This document shows, in pieces, positions 1 through 5,929 of a stretch of 5,929 nucleotides of DNA (positions are counted from its first letter, which is position 1; each line of letters begins with the position of its first letter). The stretch comes from Bacillota bacterium (GTDB lineage: Bacteria > Bacillota_G > SHA-98 > UBA4971). A program made the position numbers and the translations under genes. The notes below the pieces were generated by a model that saw only the letters and a program-made list of their open reading frames with translations, did not search any database and was not told the DNA's origin. The stretch is taken from NCBI GenBank assembly GCA_012512055.1, contig JAAZEW010000007.1:1-5929 (forward strand), in the 5' to 3' direction.

Positions 1-1034
1 ACCACTGCCGACGTGGGCTCCACAAAGATTCCGTCTTTTGCCAATTCCAGAGCAGCTAAGTTTATCTCGTCCTCAGTGACTGCCATTACGAATCCGCCTG
101 AGTCTCTTGCTGCGTTAAGGATTTGGGCGCCTCGAATAGGATTGCTGCATGCGATCCCCTCGGCTACCGTCTTTGTCCCTCGGACAGGTGAAACTCGCGT
201 CTCGCCGCGTAGGTACGCCTGGTAGACCGGGGCGCAGTTTTCAGCTTGTACAACGACGAGCCTGGGCAGCCGCAGCCTGCCGAGTCTCCCCCAGTTCATA
301 AGGTTTACGAACCCTCTATATGCGCCGAGAGCCACACTTCCGTAGCCTGCAGGCACAATCACCCAATCCGGCATTAGCCTGCTTCTTTCGCATTGCTCAA
401 GAATCTCATACGCGAGAGTCTTCATGCCTTCCAAGAAGAAGGGATTCCAGTTATGACTTGCATAGAAGGTCTGCCCATTGGAGTCTTCTTCTACAGCCTC
501 CTGACATGCTTCTGCTACATCCTGCCTTGTACCGCTGATGGCTTTAATCGTTGCGCCGTATGCCCTGATCTGTGTCAGCTTTGCCGGGGACGTATCAGAC
601 GGTACGAATATCGTGCATTGCATACCTGCTCTTCCTGCGTATGCTGCCACTGATGCCCCTGCATTTCCCGATGAGTCTTCCACTACGGATTTTATGCCCA
701 TTTGCTTCAGGTGCGAGATCATTACCGAGGAACCGCGATCTTTGTAAGACCCCGTGGGGCAAAGGAAGTCCAGTTTGAACCATACCGGGAAACCATGGCA
801 ATTGGCAGTGATAATCGGCGTAAATCCTTCACCGAGGGTCACAATACTCTTATCCTCCAAGTGCGGTAAGGCTTCGCGGTACCTCCAGATGGAATGCGCT
901 CGCAGAGCAAGAGACTCCGGCGGGGGGATGCCGTCCTTCCCTTGGCTCCGGTATTCCAGCTCCCCTCTACATGAGCAGCGCCATATTCTTGCATCAGCCG
1001 GATACCGGCTGCCGCAGCGTGCGCAAAATATCAT
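1..1034 (-). CDS. Threonine synthase-like PLP-dependent enzyme (C-terminal end beyond the window)
   Basis: Threonine synthase converts O-phosphohomoserine to threonine in the cytosol using pyridoxal phosphate. The frame is open for 344 codons from ATG 1034 to the left edge. Seen in the protein: an N-terminal zinc ribbon (C4-x2-C7 and C20-x-C22); a PTGSYKDRG motif at residues 93-101 whose K98 should be the Schiff-base lysine; SSGNAGAS at 121-128, the loop that contacts the substrate and cofactor in this fold; a SHNWNPFFLEG block at 193-203, which I recall from threonine synthases; and EPTSA at 339-343, where the serine would contact the PLP ring nitrogen. The start is fixed by AAGGAGG nine bases upstream. 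The glycine-rich phosphate loop reads AGYGS (229-233), where many family members have GNG or GNAG. A related activity such as cysteate synthase, or a paralogue of unknown substrate, is therefore possible. The fold-type II PLP assignment is firm; the exact reaction is less so. The gene is divergent from trkA. Confidence 0.85.
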   Translation of the reverse strand, partial: MIFCARCGSRYPADARIWRCSCRGELEYRSQGKDGIPPPESLALRAHSIWRYREALPHLEDKSIVTLGEGFTPIITANCHGFPVWFKLDFLCPTGSYKDRGSSVMISHLKQMGIKSVVEDSSGNAGASVAAYAGRAGMQCTIFVPSDTSPAKLTQIRAYGATIKAISGTRQDVAEACQEAVEEDSNGQTFYASHNWNPFFLEGMKTLAYEILEQCERSRLMPDWVIVPAGYGSVALGAYRGFVNLMNWGRLGRLRLPRLVVVQAENCAPVYQAYLRGETRVSPVRGTKTVAEGIACSNPIRGAQILNAARDSGGFVMAVTEDEINLAALELAKDGIFVEPTSAV

Positions 1035-1043
1035 CCTAGGAAT

Positions 1044-1050
1044 CCTCCTT
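1044..1050 (-). promoter_or_regulatory. Strong Shine-Dalgarno fixing the start of the threonine synthase-like gene
   Basis: On the minus strand AAGGAGG is a perfect match to the anti-SD sequence. It is followed by nine bases (ATTCCTAGG) and then the ATG at 1034-1032. This supports that ATG as the start and predicts efficient translation, unlike the two TTG-initiated trk genes on the other side of the region. Confidence 0.8.
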
Positions 1051-1057
1051 GAGTCGT

Positions 1058-1063
1058 AGTATA
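1058..1063 (-). promoter_or_regulatory. Possible -10 element for the threonine synthase-like gene
   Basis: The minus strand reads TATACT, one mismatch from TATAAT, within an AT-rich stretch 24 bases before the ATG. No good -35 hexamer lies at 16-18 bp spacing; the best is about TGAGCC. If this promoter is used, it may need an activator. The inverted repeat at 1079-1100 covers the place where the -35 would sit. Confidence 0.3.
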
Positions 1064-1078
1064 TTAAAGAGTCAGGCT

Positions 1079-1100
1079 TACGGCTCATGGCATAACCGTA
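1079..1100. repeat. Short inverted repeat, possible operator
   Basis: TACGG (1079-1083) and CCGTA (1096-1100) are perfect inverted arms around a 12-base centre that itself contains ATG-G-CAT (1087-1093). The inner and outer symmetry axes differ by half a base, so the dyad is imperfect. Its place over the expected -35 of the leftward promoter would suit a regulator-binding site. With only 5-bp arms it could also be chance. Confidence 0.25.
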
Positions 1101-1144
1101 TGTATGAATAATGATAGATTCGTCAGTGTGTAGAGTTTTCCTTC

Positions 1145-1242
1145 GCGGATCTGCGACCCGGTTATCGTGACAGCGGCCTGCAATTCCGCAAAGACTCATC
1201 CGCCGACAAGCGGCTGGGCTTTGCCGTTATGGGTTTTGGAAT
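1145..1242 (+). other. Dyad-rich segment upstream of trkA; candidate structured leader
   Basis: This segment fills much of the 350-bp gap between the divergent genes. Helices seen: GCGGA (1145-1149) with TCCGC (1185-1189), continued inward by TGC/GCA (1152-1154/1180-1182) and CCG/CGG (1158-1160/1174-1176); then GCAAAG (1188-1193) with CTTTGC (1219-1224), enclosing CCGC/GCGG (1200-1203/1210-1213). A third pairing, GCAATTCC (1180-1187) with GGAATGC (1238-1244), needs one bulge. The first two stems share bases 1188-1189 and the third overlaps the first, so they are partly exclusive. I found no match to the conserved blocks of the ydaO-type c-di-AMP riboswitch often found before K+ transporter genes. 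No convincing small gene lies in the gap. A TTGACA at 1249-1254 has no good -10 at normal spacing. Confidence 0.25.
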
Positions 1243-1370
1243 GCAACCTTGACAACTCACCTGAAAGCAGGCACACTTGTGTTACGTTACTCGGAATCGG
1301 CAAGAAACATACTGCGCAAATGAACGGTAGCAGGGAAACATTCCGCAGGCAGAGAATACATCCAGACTGA

Positions 1371-1380
1371 AAAGGGGTGG
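1371..1380 (+). promoter_or_regulatory. Shine-Dalgarno supporting the TTG start of trkA
   Basis: AAAGGGGTGG resembles the AAAGGAGGTG consensus. Its GGGG run ends seven bases before the TTG at 1385. There is no ATG or GTG in frame nearby, and the Rossmann strand begins at the second residue, so this TTG is the natural start. Confidence 0.6.
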
Positions 1381-1384
1381 CGGT

Positions 1385-2728
1385 TTGACAGTCGTAATCG
1401 TCGGGGCCGGGAAAACCGGGTTTCAAATCGCGAAGATGCTGGCAGAAGCCAGGCATAATGTAGTGGTGATAGACTCCAGGGAAGAAGCGTTGAGAGAAGT
1501 ATGCGAAAACCTGGACGTAATGACCATACACGGAAACGGCGCCAGCGGGAGAGTCCTGGAAAATGCTGCACTGCAAAACTCGGATCTGTTCGTTGCAGTA
1601 ACTGATAGCGATGAGGTAAACGTGGTAGCATGTATGACCGCCAAGCGCCTTGGAGTTAAGCAGACTGTTGCACGTGTCAGAAACCCTGAGTATCAAGAGC
1701 TGTCCGGAAGCGAGCTTTCTACGAAGCAATTGGGTATTGACGTGATTATCAGTCCTGAAGAAGCCGTGGCGTATGAAGTGTTTAAGTTTCTCAGAGCTCC
1801 GGCTGCCACAGAAGTTGAGTACTTTGCTGATGGAAAGGTTCAAATGCTGGGCTTCAAGGTTCAGGAGAACGCTCCTATCGCCGGCACGACTGTAGCCGAA
1901 GCAGCCATCACATCGTGTACCATCGGAGCGATTCTTCGCGACGGTAAGGCCTTGGTGCCCCACGGGGGTACGCAGATTCTGGCAGGAGATGTCATTTTCA
2001 TCATTGGAAAGACAGGCGCTCCGACAGAAATGGGTTGGCTCGTTGGGACGAGGGACCATGCCATAAGGAGCGTGGCTATTCTCGGTGGCGGGAGAACGGG
2101 CCTTCTGTTAGCTCAGTACCTGGAACAACACAGGAAGTACATTCCGGTTGTAAGGGTAATCGAACATGATGAGGAAGTGTGTCATCAGCTTGCTGCGGAG
2201 TTGCGACATGCTTTGGTTATCCATGGTGACGGCGCCAAGCCGGACCTGTTCCATGACGAGAGTATAAAATCCCTGGACGCTTTCGTAGCGTTGACAGGGC
2301 AGGATCAAACGAATCTGCTCGCAGGATTTATGGCGAAGCATGCAGGAGTACAAAGCATCGTTATCAAACTCGAGAGAGAAGATTACCTTCCGATAGCATC
2401 ACAGATGGGGATAGATGTCACCGTTATTCCCAGGATGATTGTTGCCGGCACTATACTGCGTCTCGTTCACAAAGTGAATGTGGTATCCCTTACACTGCTG
2501 GGTGAAGGCAATCTGGAAGTTATGGAAATAAGCCTTCCACGTACTGCAAGCATATGCAATAAACCCCTCCGGCATTTGGACTTTCCAAAAGGCGCTATAA
2601 TCGGATCAGTGATTCGAGGGGATTCGGTTCTGATTCCCAGAGGGAATACTGTCCTTGTGCCAGGCGATAGGATTGTCGTTTTCGCTATGCCCTCTGTAGC
2701 GCCGCAACTCGAGGATTATATAAAGTAG
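1385..2728 (+). CDS. trkA: Trk system K+ uptake regulatory subunit TrkA (two RCK domains)
   Basis: TrkA is the peripheral cytoplasmic subunit that binds nucleotide and gates the TrkH K+ pore. At 447 residues it has the usual length of a tandem RCK protein, about twice that of a single-RCK KtrA. Seen: a first Rossmann motif GAGKTG (7-12) with acidic D30 ending the second strand, typical of NAD(H) binding; a first TrkA_C domain at about 140-222; a second Rossmann motif GGGRTG (234-239) with E260 at the matching acidic position; and a second TrkA_C domain at about 365-447. Both nucleotide sites look intact. The start codon is TTG, supported by AAAGGGGTGG and by the immediate start of the first strand (TVVIVGAG). 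trkH follows after 32 bp, so the two are very likely cotranscribed. TrkA_C domains bind c-di-AMP in some Bacillota; whether these do cannot be read from the sequence. Confidence 0.95.
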   Translation: MTVVIVGAGKTGFQIAKMLAEARHNVVVIDSREEALREVCENLDVMTIHGNGASGRVLENAALQNSDLFVAVTDSDEVNVVACMTAKRLGVKQTVARVRNPEYQELSGSELSTKQLGIDVIISPEEAVAYEVFKFLRAPAATEVEYFADGKVQMLGFKVQENAPIAGTTVAEAAITSCTIGAILRDGKALVPHGGTQILAGDVIFIIGKTGAPTEMGWLVGTRDHAIRSVAILGGGRTGLLLAQYLEQHRKYIPVVRVIEHDEEVCHQLAAELRHALVIHGDGAKPDLFHDESIKSLDAFVALTGQDQTNLLAGFMAKHAGVQSIVIKLEREDYLPIASQMGIDVTVIPRMIVAGTILRLVHKVNVVSLTLLGEGNLEVMEISLPRTASICNKPLRHLDFPKGAIIGSVIRGDSVLIPRGNTVLVPGDRIVVFAMPSVAPQLEDYIK

Positions 2729-2760
2729 CATAATGATGAATTCTGTGAGGCGACTTTATC

Positions 2761-4212
2761 TTGGATATCAAATCTGTACTCAATATGGTGGGGACTTTAG
2801 CTATCCTGTTGGGACTACTTATGTTTATTCCCATGTCCATATCGGTTTGCTCCCATCAAGGGGACGCGTGGTCGTTCCTTGTCAGTGCGGCTATTGCGGT
2901 AGGGTTAGGCGTTTTGATAAAGAGGAGTTCCCCTACAAGTAAAGAGCCGCGGATCAAGGAATCATTTGCCATAGTTACTCTGGGATGGGTAATTGCAGCG
3001 GCAATAGGGGCTTTACCGTTTGTGTTCTACGGCACGTGCCCCACATACTCAGATGCCTTCTTTGAGACCATGTCCGGACTGACAACCACCGGCGCTACAG
3101 TGATAGGAAACATAGATGTCCAACCTAATGGGATCTTATTTTGGAGGAGTTTTCTACACTGGTTGGGCGGAATGGGTATTATTGTCCTGTTTATTGCTGT
3201 TCTGCCCAGTGTAGGTGTCGGGGGAAGCCGGTTATTCAGGGCGGAGGTGCCGGGACCGCTTCCTGAAAGGATTGTCCCCAGGATCAAAGAGACAGCAAAG
3301 ACTCTCTGGCTGATCTACGTCGGGTTCACAGTGGTTGAGGTAATCTTGCTTTATCTGGCAGGAATGAGTCTTTTTGATTCAGTGAATCATGCATTCGCCA
3401 CCATGGCTACAGGGGGCTTCTCTACCAAGGCAGCAAGTGTAGGCGCATGGACGAGCCCTGGGATTCATTGGATTATTGCGGCATTCATGTTCCTTGCAGG
3501 TGTCAACTTTACCCTGTACTTCCGTGCTTTGAGCGGCCGGAGCCTTCGAGGATTCTTCCAAGATGCTGAGTTTAAGTTCTATGTGTTTGCTATCACTGCT
3601 GCGACTGCTTTGATAACGGTGAACCTTCTAAGAGCCGGCAATTTCCAAAGCCTAACGGAGGCGTTTCGACATTCTGCTTTTCAGGTGGTTTCAATCATTA
3701 CTACAACAGGTTTTGCTACTGTCGATTTTGACGTGTGGCCTTCGTTTTCCAAAGCAGTCCTCATGGTTCTGATGTTCATAGGCGGATGTGCCGGGTCCAC
3801 TGCCGGCGCAATCAAGGTAGGTAGGATTCTCATCCTCATAAAACACGGATACAAGGAGATCTTTCAGTTCATTTATCCACGGGCTGTTACTTTGCCAAAG
3901 CTAAATGGGTCTCCGATTTCCCATAGTATGCTGGATACTATTACTGCTTTTTTCTTTTTGTACATGGCTACATTTATTGGCAGCTCACTGATTATGACCG
4001 GGTTCGGCCTCGACCTTGTCAGTGCTTTCTCCGCTGTGGCAGCAACCTTGGGCAATGTAGGCCCAGGCCTTATGGTCGTGGGTCCGACCCTCACTTATCA
4101 GCCTATTCCTGCCCTTGGGAAATGGGTCCTCAGTGCTTGCATGTTGTTAGGCAGGTTGGAGCTTTTCACCGTTCTGGTGCTCTTTATCCCGGACTTCTGG
4201 CGGAGGGGATAA
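2761..4212 (+). CDS. trkH: Trk-type K+ transporter membrane subunit TrkH
   Basis: TrkH is the K+-conducting membrane protein partnered by TrkA. At 483 residues it is a full-length member. It has four membrane-pore-membrane repeats after an N-terminal pair of hydrophobic segments (about 9-29 and 37-53). The four filter loops each keep the key glycine: TTTGAT (108-113), ATGGFST (216-222), TTTGFAT (314-320) and LGNVGPG (430-436). The GGCAGST...K region (341-352) matches the intramembrane gate loop of the third repeat, and LLGRLELF (462-469) is the conserved end of the fourth. The start is TTG at 2761, with a weak GAGG (2747-2750) ten bases upstream. The next in-frame Met is residue 9, but starting there would shorten the first hydrophobic segment and drop a start region that resembles TrkH N-termini, so TTG is preferred. 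The 3' end converges on pspC with 14 bp between the stops. Confidence 0.95.
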   Translation: MDIKSVLNMVGTLAILLGLLMFIPMSISVCSHQGDAWSFLVSAAIAVGLGVLIKRSSPTSKEPRIKESFAIVTLGWVIAAAIGALPFVFYGTCPTYSDAFFETMSGLTTTGATVIGNIDVQPNGILFWRSFLHWLGGMGIIVLFIAVLPSVGVGGSRLFRAEVPGPLPERIVPRIKETAKTLWLIYVGFTVVEVILLYLAGMSLFDSVNHAFATMATGGFSTKAASVGAWTSPGIHWIIAAFMFLAGVNFTLYFRALSGRSLRGFFQDAEFKFYVFAITAATALITVNLLRAGNFQSLTEAFRHSAFQVVSIITTTGFATVDFDVWPSFSKAVLMVLMFIGGCAGSTAGAIKVGRILILIKHGYKEIFQFIYPRAVTLPKLNGSPISHSMLDTITAFFFLYMATFIGSSLIMTGFGLDLVSAFSAVAATLGNVGPGLMVVGPTLTYQPIPALGKWVLSACMLLGRLELFTVLVLFIPDFWRRG

Positions 4213-4213
4213 G
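4183..4213 (+). other. Weak hairpin spanning the trkH stop codon
   Basis: TTATCCC (4184-4190) pairs with GGGATAA (4206-4212), and a T-G wobble extends it to 4183/4213. The loop is 15 bases. The right arm contains the trkH TAA. The sequence after it (GCAATTCTTC) is only mildly T-rich, so this is at best a weak terminator for trkAH. No other terminator is visible between the convergent genes. Confidence 0.25.
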
Positions 4214-4226
4214 CAATTCTTCAGGG

Positions 4227-4412
4227 TTACTCCGGAATGACAATCCAAGCAAGAATATAGGCCAGAACGCCTGAGCCACCAAGTACTGCGAAAAAAATCC
4301 AGGCAAGACGTACAAGACTTACATCGAGATCGAAATACTCTGCTAATCCGGCGCATACTCCGCCGAGCTTCTTGTCACGCCTGCTTCTGAGGAGCCGTTT
4401 GACATTTGACAT
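4227..4412 (-). CDS. PspC-domain small membrane protein
   Basis: A 61-residue protein made almost entirely of one PspC domain. Seen: a basic N-terminus (KRLLRSRRDKK, 5-15), the family signature GGVCAGLAEYFDLD (17-30), a VRLAW turn (34-38) and one hydrophobic segment (about 36-58) ending in WIVIPE. In Proteobacteria PspC takes part in the phage shock response to inner-membrane damage. Short stand-alone PspC proteins in Bacillota are mostly uncharacterised, so a membrane-stress role here is inferred from the family. The ATG at 4412 is chosen because AAGGAGG lies at 4424-4430 with a normal gap. A GTG at 4442 would add ten residues but would place that RBS inside the coding sequence. The gene has its own promoter-like sequence and sits between trkH (convergent) and htrA (same strand, but separated by a terminator). 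Confidence 0.9.
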   Translation of the reverse strand: MSNVKRLLRSRRDKKLGGVCAGLAEYFDLDVSLVRLAWIFFAVLGGSGVLAYILAWIVIPE

Positions 4413-4423
4413 AGCGGTAATTC

Positions 4424-4430
4424 CCTCCTT
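4424..4430 (-). promoter_or_regulatory. Shine-Dalgarno setting the pspC start
   Basis: AAGGAGG on the minus strand sits 11 bases before the ATG at 4412-4410, within a longer purine run (AAAAGGAGGGAA). It decides between this ATG and the upstream in-frame GTG at 4442. Confidence 0.75.
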
Positions 4431-4461
4431 TTCACCATCCACATGCCTCGATCATACTGTC

Positions 4462-4490
4462 ATTATACTATGATATTTACGTTTTGCCTT
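4462..4490 (-). promoter_or_regulatory. Candidate sigma-A promoter of the PspC-domain gene
   Basis: On the minus strand a perfect TATAAT (4467-4462) is preceded at exactly 17 bp by AAGGCA (4490-4485), a poor -35 with three of six matches to TTGACA. The predicted transcript start would leave a leader of roughly 40 bases before the ATG at 4412. The promoter lies downstream of the htrA terminator hairpin, which supports independent transcription of pspC. Confidence 0.5.
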
Positions 4491-4500
4491 AGGAAATCTT

Positions 4501-4540
4501 AGAAACAACGACTGCCTGCGCCATTATTGGGCAGGCAGTC
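4501..4540 (-). terminator. Rho-independent terminator downstream of htrA
   Basis: GACTGCCTGC (4510-4519) and GCAGGCAGTC (4531-4540) form a perfect 10-bp GC-rich stem. A single bulged G and a CCA/TGG extension close on a TTAT loop. Read leftwards, the hairpin is followed by GTTGTTTCT (4509-4501), a moderately U-rich tail. It starts 43 bp after the htrA stop and lies before the pspC promoter. Read rightwards the tail is TTCTATCTTA, but no plus-strand gene precedes it closely except trkH, about 300 bp upstream. Confidence 0.75.
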
Positions 4541-4583
4541 TTCTATCTTAGATAATTTCCGGACGGAGGTTTACAGTGTCCCT

Positions 4584-5783
4584 TTACTCGTTAGGCATTT
4601 CTCCCAGGGTGACAGTGATAAGCATGTAAGTCTTGTTCCGCCACACCTGGATTACTACTTTGTCCCCGGCCTTCCGTTTGCGGACTTCTTCTTGGAGCAT
4701 TGTTATGTTTTTGATTTCGGTGTTACCGAACTTGAGGATTATGTCGCCTCCCTGCAATCCGGCTTTTTCGGCAGGAGAGTCAGGGTATACATAAGCCACT
4801 ACTGCCCCGTACTTCTCACGTAATTCGAAGTACTCAGCCAGTTCAGAGGTGAGATCCTGGAGCTGCACTCCTATCCAAGGATATGTCAGTTTCTTTCCGC
4901 TTATCAAGTCGTCCATTACACTTTTTGCCACATTCACAGGTATGGCAAATCCCAGTCCCTGAGCTTGTGCAATTATCGCGGTGTTAATCCCTACGACCTT
5001 TCCGTCAATGTTAATGAGGGGGCCGCCGCTATTGCCGCGGTTAATTGCAGCATCGGTCTGGATGTATATGCCGGCCTCTGAAGGATCGCCATCCAAGGAT
5101 CGGGCAAGTCCGCTGATTATGCCGGCTGTCACTGTATGCTGCAGCCCGTACGGATTGCCGATAGCGATTGCGAAGTCTCCCGGGCGAATTGCATCCGAAT
5201 CTCCAAGCTGCACTGCGGGAAGGTTTTTTGCCTCAATCTTGACTATTGCAAGGTCATTTCTGGAGTCTCTGCCCATGATCTTGCCATTGAACTTCCTTCC
5301 GTCCGCCAGAGTCACGACAATTTCTTTTGCGCCTTCAACGACATGATTGTTGGTAAGCACATATCCGTCGGATCTGACGATAAATCCGCTGGCTATAGCG
5401 GGCACTTCCACTTCACGGGCGATTTCCCTTTGCCTGATGCCAAAGAACTCATAGAACAAGTCTCCAAACGGCAAAGGAGAGACTTTCACTGTGCGTTTTG
5501 TGTCTATGTTAACTACTGCCTTGCCTACACGTTCCGCTACATCGGCAATACTGTTTTTCAACATGTATCCGCTGGGTTGGGCTGCAACCTGGCCTGAAGG
5601 CGCAATTTGTATATCGACGACAGAAGAAGCGGGCTCATCAGTTATTGTCCCGGTTGCTGCAAATGTATGGCTGTCTCCTGCAAAATGCAGAAATACCAGT
5701 CCTGTAATGAGGACACTCACTACTGCCACCAAAACGTACGAGGCAAATGTTCTTCTCCAATTCGAATTGTTGTCAAGGCTCAT
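4584..5783 (-). CDS. htrA: Membrane-anchored trypsin-like serine protease, HtrA/DegP type, one PDZ domain
   Basis: HtrA proteases degrade or refold damaged proteins on the outer face of the membrane. The 399-residue product has a short cytoplasmic N-terminus, one membrane segment (about 14-36), a linker (about 37-75), a trypsin-like domain (about 76-290) and a single PDZ domain (about 303-395). The catalytic triad is intact: H147 in TNNHVVE, D177 in RNDLAIV and S252 in GNSGGPL. The specificity loop INTAIIAQAQGLGFAIP (266-282) is almost the family consensus. The LA-like loop holds aromatic residues (FGDLFYEFFG, 106-115). A small oddity is ASGF (131-134) where GSGF is common. The ATG at 5783 is chosen because AGAGGAG (5798-5792) sits eight bases upstream; an in-frame GTG at 5801 would put that RBS inside the gene. 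A possible gene end lies 23 bp upstream, suggesting an operon. The role is expected to be envelope protein quality control. Confidence 0.95.
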   Translation of the reverse strand: MSLDNNSNWRRTFASYVLVAVVSVLITGLVFLHFAGDSHTFAATGTITDEPASSVVDIQIAPSGQVAAQPSGYMLKNSIADVAERVGKAVVNIDTKRTVKVSPLPFGDLFYEFFGIRQREIAREVEVPAIASGFIVRSDGYVLTNNHVVEGAKEIVVTLADGRKFNGKIMGRDSRNDLAIVKIEAKNLPAVQLGDSDAIRPGDFAIAIGNPYGLQHTVTAGIISGLARSLDGDPSEAGIYIQTDAAINRGNSGGPLINIDGKVVGINTAIIAQAQGLGFAIPVNVAKSVMDDLISGKKLTYPWIGVQLQDLTSELAEYFELREKYGAVVAYVYPDSPAEKAGLQGGDIILKFGNTEIKNITMLQEEVRKRKAGDKVVIQVWRNKTYMLITVTLGEMPNE

Positions 5784-5791
5784 TAATACCG

Positions 5792-5798
5792 CTCCTCT
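5792..5798 (-). promoter_or_regulatory. Shine-Dalgarno setting the htrA start
   Basis: On the minus strand AGAGGAG is followed by CGGTATTA and then ATG at 5783. It lies in the 23-bp gap after the preceding stop codon (5809-5807), the usual arrangement for a gene translated from a polycistronic message. Confidence 0.65.
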
Positions 5799-5806
5799 CA
5801 CTCTAT

Positions 5807-5929
5807 CTATCTGTCAAACCAAAAGAGCTGATAAAGAAATCTGGCAAAATACTGTGCAAACGACTCTTGCGGCGACTCTCTCGATGCATGCGGCGGCACA
5901 GTTACTGTTCGTGCCATCTCTGTCAACAA
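5807..5929 (-). CDS. Possible 3' end of an unrecognised gene upstream of htrA
   Basis: One minus-strand frame is open from the right edge for 40 codons and ends at TAG (5809-5807), 23 bp before the htrA ATG. The last residues are rich in aromatics (SFAQYFARFLYQLFWFDR). I do not recognise the protein. A 40-codon open frame is not strong evidence alone, since chance would allow it perhaps one time in seven per frame. The operon-like spacing and the lack of a clear promoter before htrA favour a real upstream gene. It could instead be a 36-codon ORF from the internal ATG (5917), or non-coding leader; that ATG has no clear RBS. In many Bacillota htrA follows walRK-yycHIJ genes, but nothing seen here confirms that. 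Confidence 0.35.
   Translation of the reverse strand: MLTEMARTVTVPPHASRESPQESFAQYFARFLYQLFWFDR

Noticed and set aside
880..896. GGAGGTACCGCG on the minus strand, like the T-box antiterminator motif
   Set aside because: It lies inside the threonine synthase-like coding region (codons for WRYRE) and not upstream of the gene, so the likeness is a coincidence.
1186..1206. GGATGAGTC on the minus strand, resembling part of a hammerhead ribozyme core
   Set aside because: The core would need CUGAUGA and a downstream GAAA; the first is mismatched and the second is missing.
1249..1283. Perfect TTGACA as -35 of a trkA promoter
   Set aside because: At 16-18 bp spacing the hexamers are GC-mixed (such as CACACT) with no TATAAT likeness, so I do not call a promoter.
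1167..1370. 67-codon frame on the plus strand ending 14 bp before trkA
   Set aside because: It has a GTG start without an SD, a composition with no recognisable features, and overlaps the dyad-rich segment. Probably chance.
1145..1380. ydaO-type c-di-AMP riboswitch before trkA
   Set aside because: I looked for it because of the gene type, but the conserved blocks around GGTGAATC and GTCAGCTAACC are not present on either strand.
1196..2059. 287-codon open frame on the minus strand, antisense to trkA
   Set aside because: It lies mostly opposite the well-supported trkA, is rich in Cys, His and Ser as mirror frames often are, shows no family motif and has no RBS.
4527..4823. 98-codon plus-strand frame opposite the htrA C-terminus
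   Set aside because: It is a mirror frame of htrA and overlaps the terminator hairpin; no RBS or family motif.

Overview
The window looks like a chromosomal stretch from a Bacillota (Firmicutes), probably a Clostridia-like anaerobe of intermediate GC. The basis is near-consensus AAGGAGG ribosome binding sites, TTG start codons, a small PspC-domain protein, and a membrane-anchored HtrA with one PDZ domain. The taxonomy is an inference; there is no rRNA or other marker gene. Every gene except the right-edge fragment belongs to a well-known family. I found no mobile element, CRISPR array, tRNA or rRNA, and no clear previously undescribed system.

Layout from left to right. (1) Minus strand, 1-1034: a PLP-dependent threonine synthase-like enzyme with an N-terminal zinc ribbon. 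Its C-terminal end lies beyond the left edge. (2) 1035-1384: a 350-bp divergent intergenic region with a strong RBS and possible -10 for the leftward gene, an inverted repeat, and a dyad-rich segment upstream of trkA that could be a structured leader. (3) Plus strand, 1385-4212: trkA and trkH, 32 bp apart, both starting at TTG. They encode a cytosolic RCK gating subunit and the membrane K+ pore. (4) Minus strand, 4227-4412: a 61-residue PspC-domain membrane protein, convergent with trkH, with its own promoter-like sequence. (5) 4501-4540: a strong hairpin placed to terminate the next gene. (6) Minus strand, 4584-5783: a trypsin-like HtrA/DegP-type serine protease with an intact catalytic triad. 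(7) Minus strand, 5807-5929: the possible 3' end of another gene, 23 bp upstream of htrA.

How the genes may work together: TrkA and TrkH should form one K+ uptake system. PspC and HtrA both belong to families tied to membrane or envelope stress, but the terminator between them and the separate promoter in front of pspC suggest separate transcripts. The threonine synthase-like gene is divergent from trkA, and nothing seen links it functionally to K+ transport. The most useful follow-ups are the candidate leader before trkA, the two TTG starts in the trk operon, the altered glycine-rich loop of the PLP enzyme, and the identity of the ORF at the right edge.
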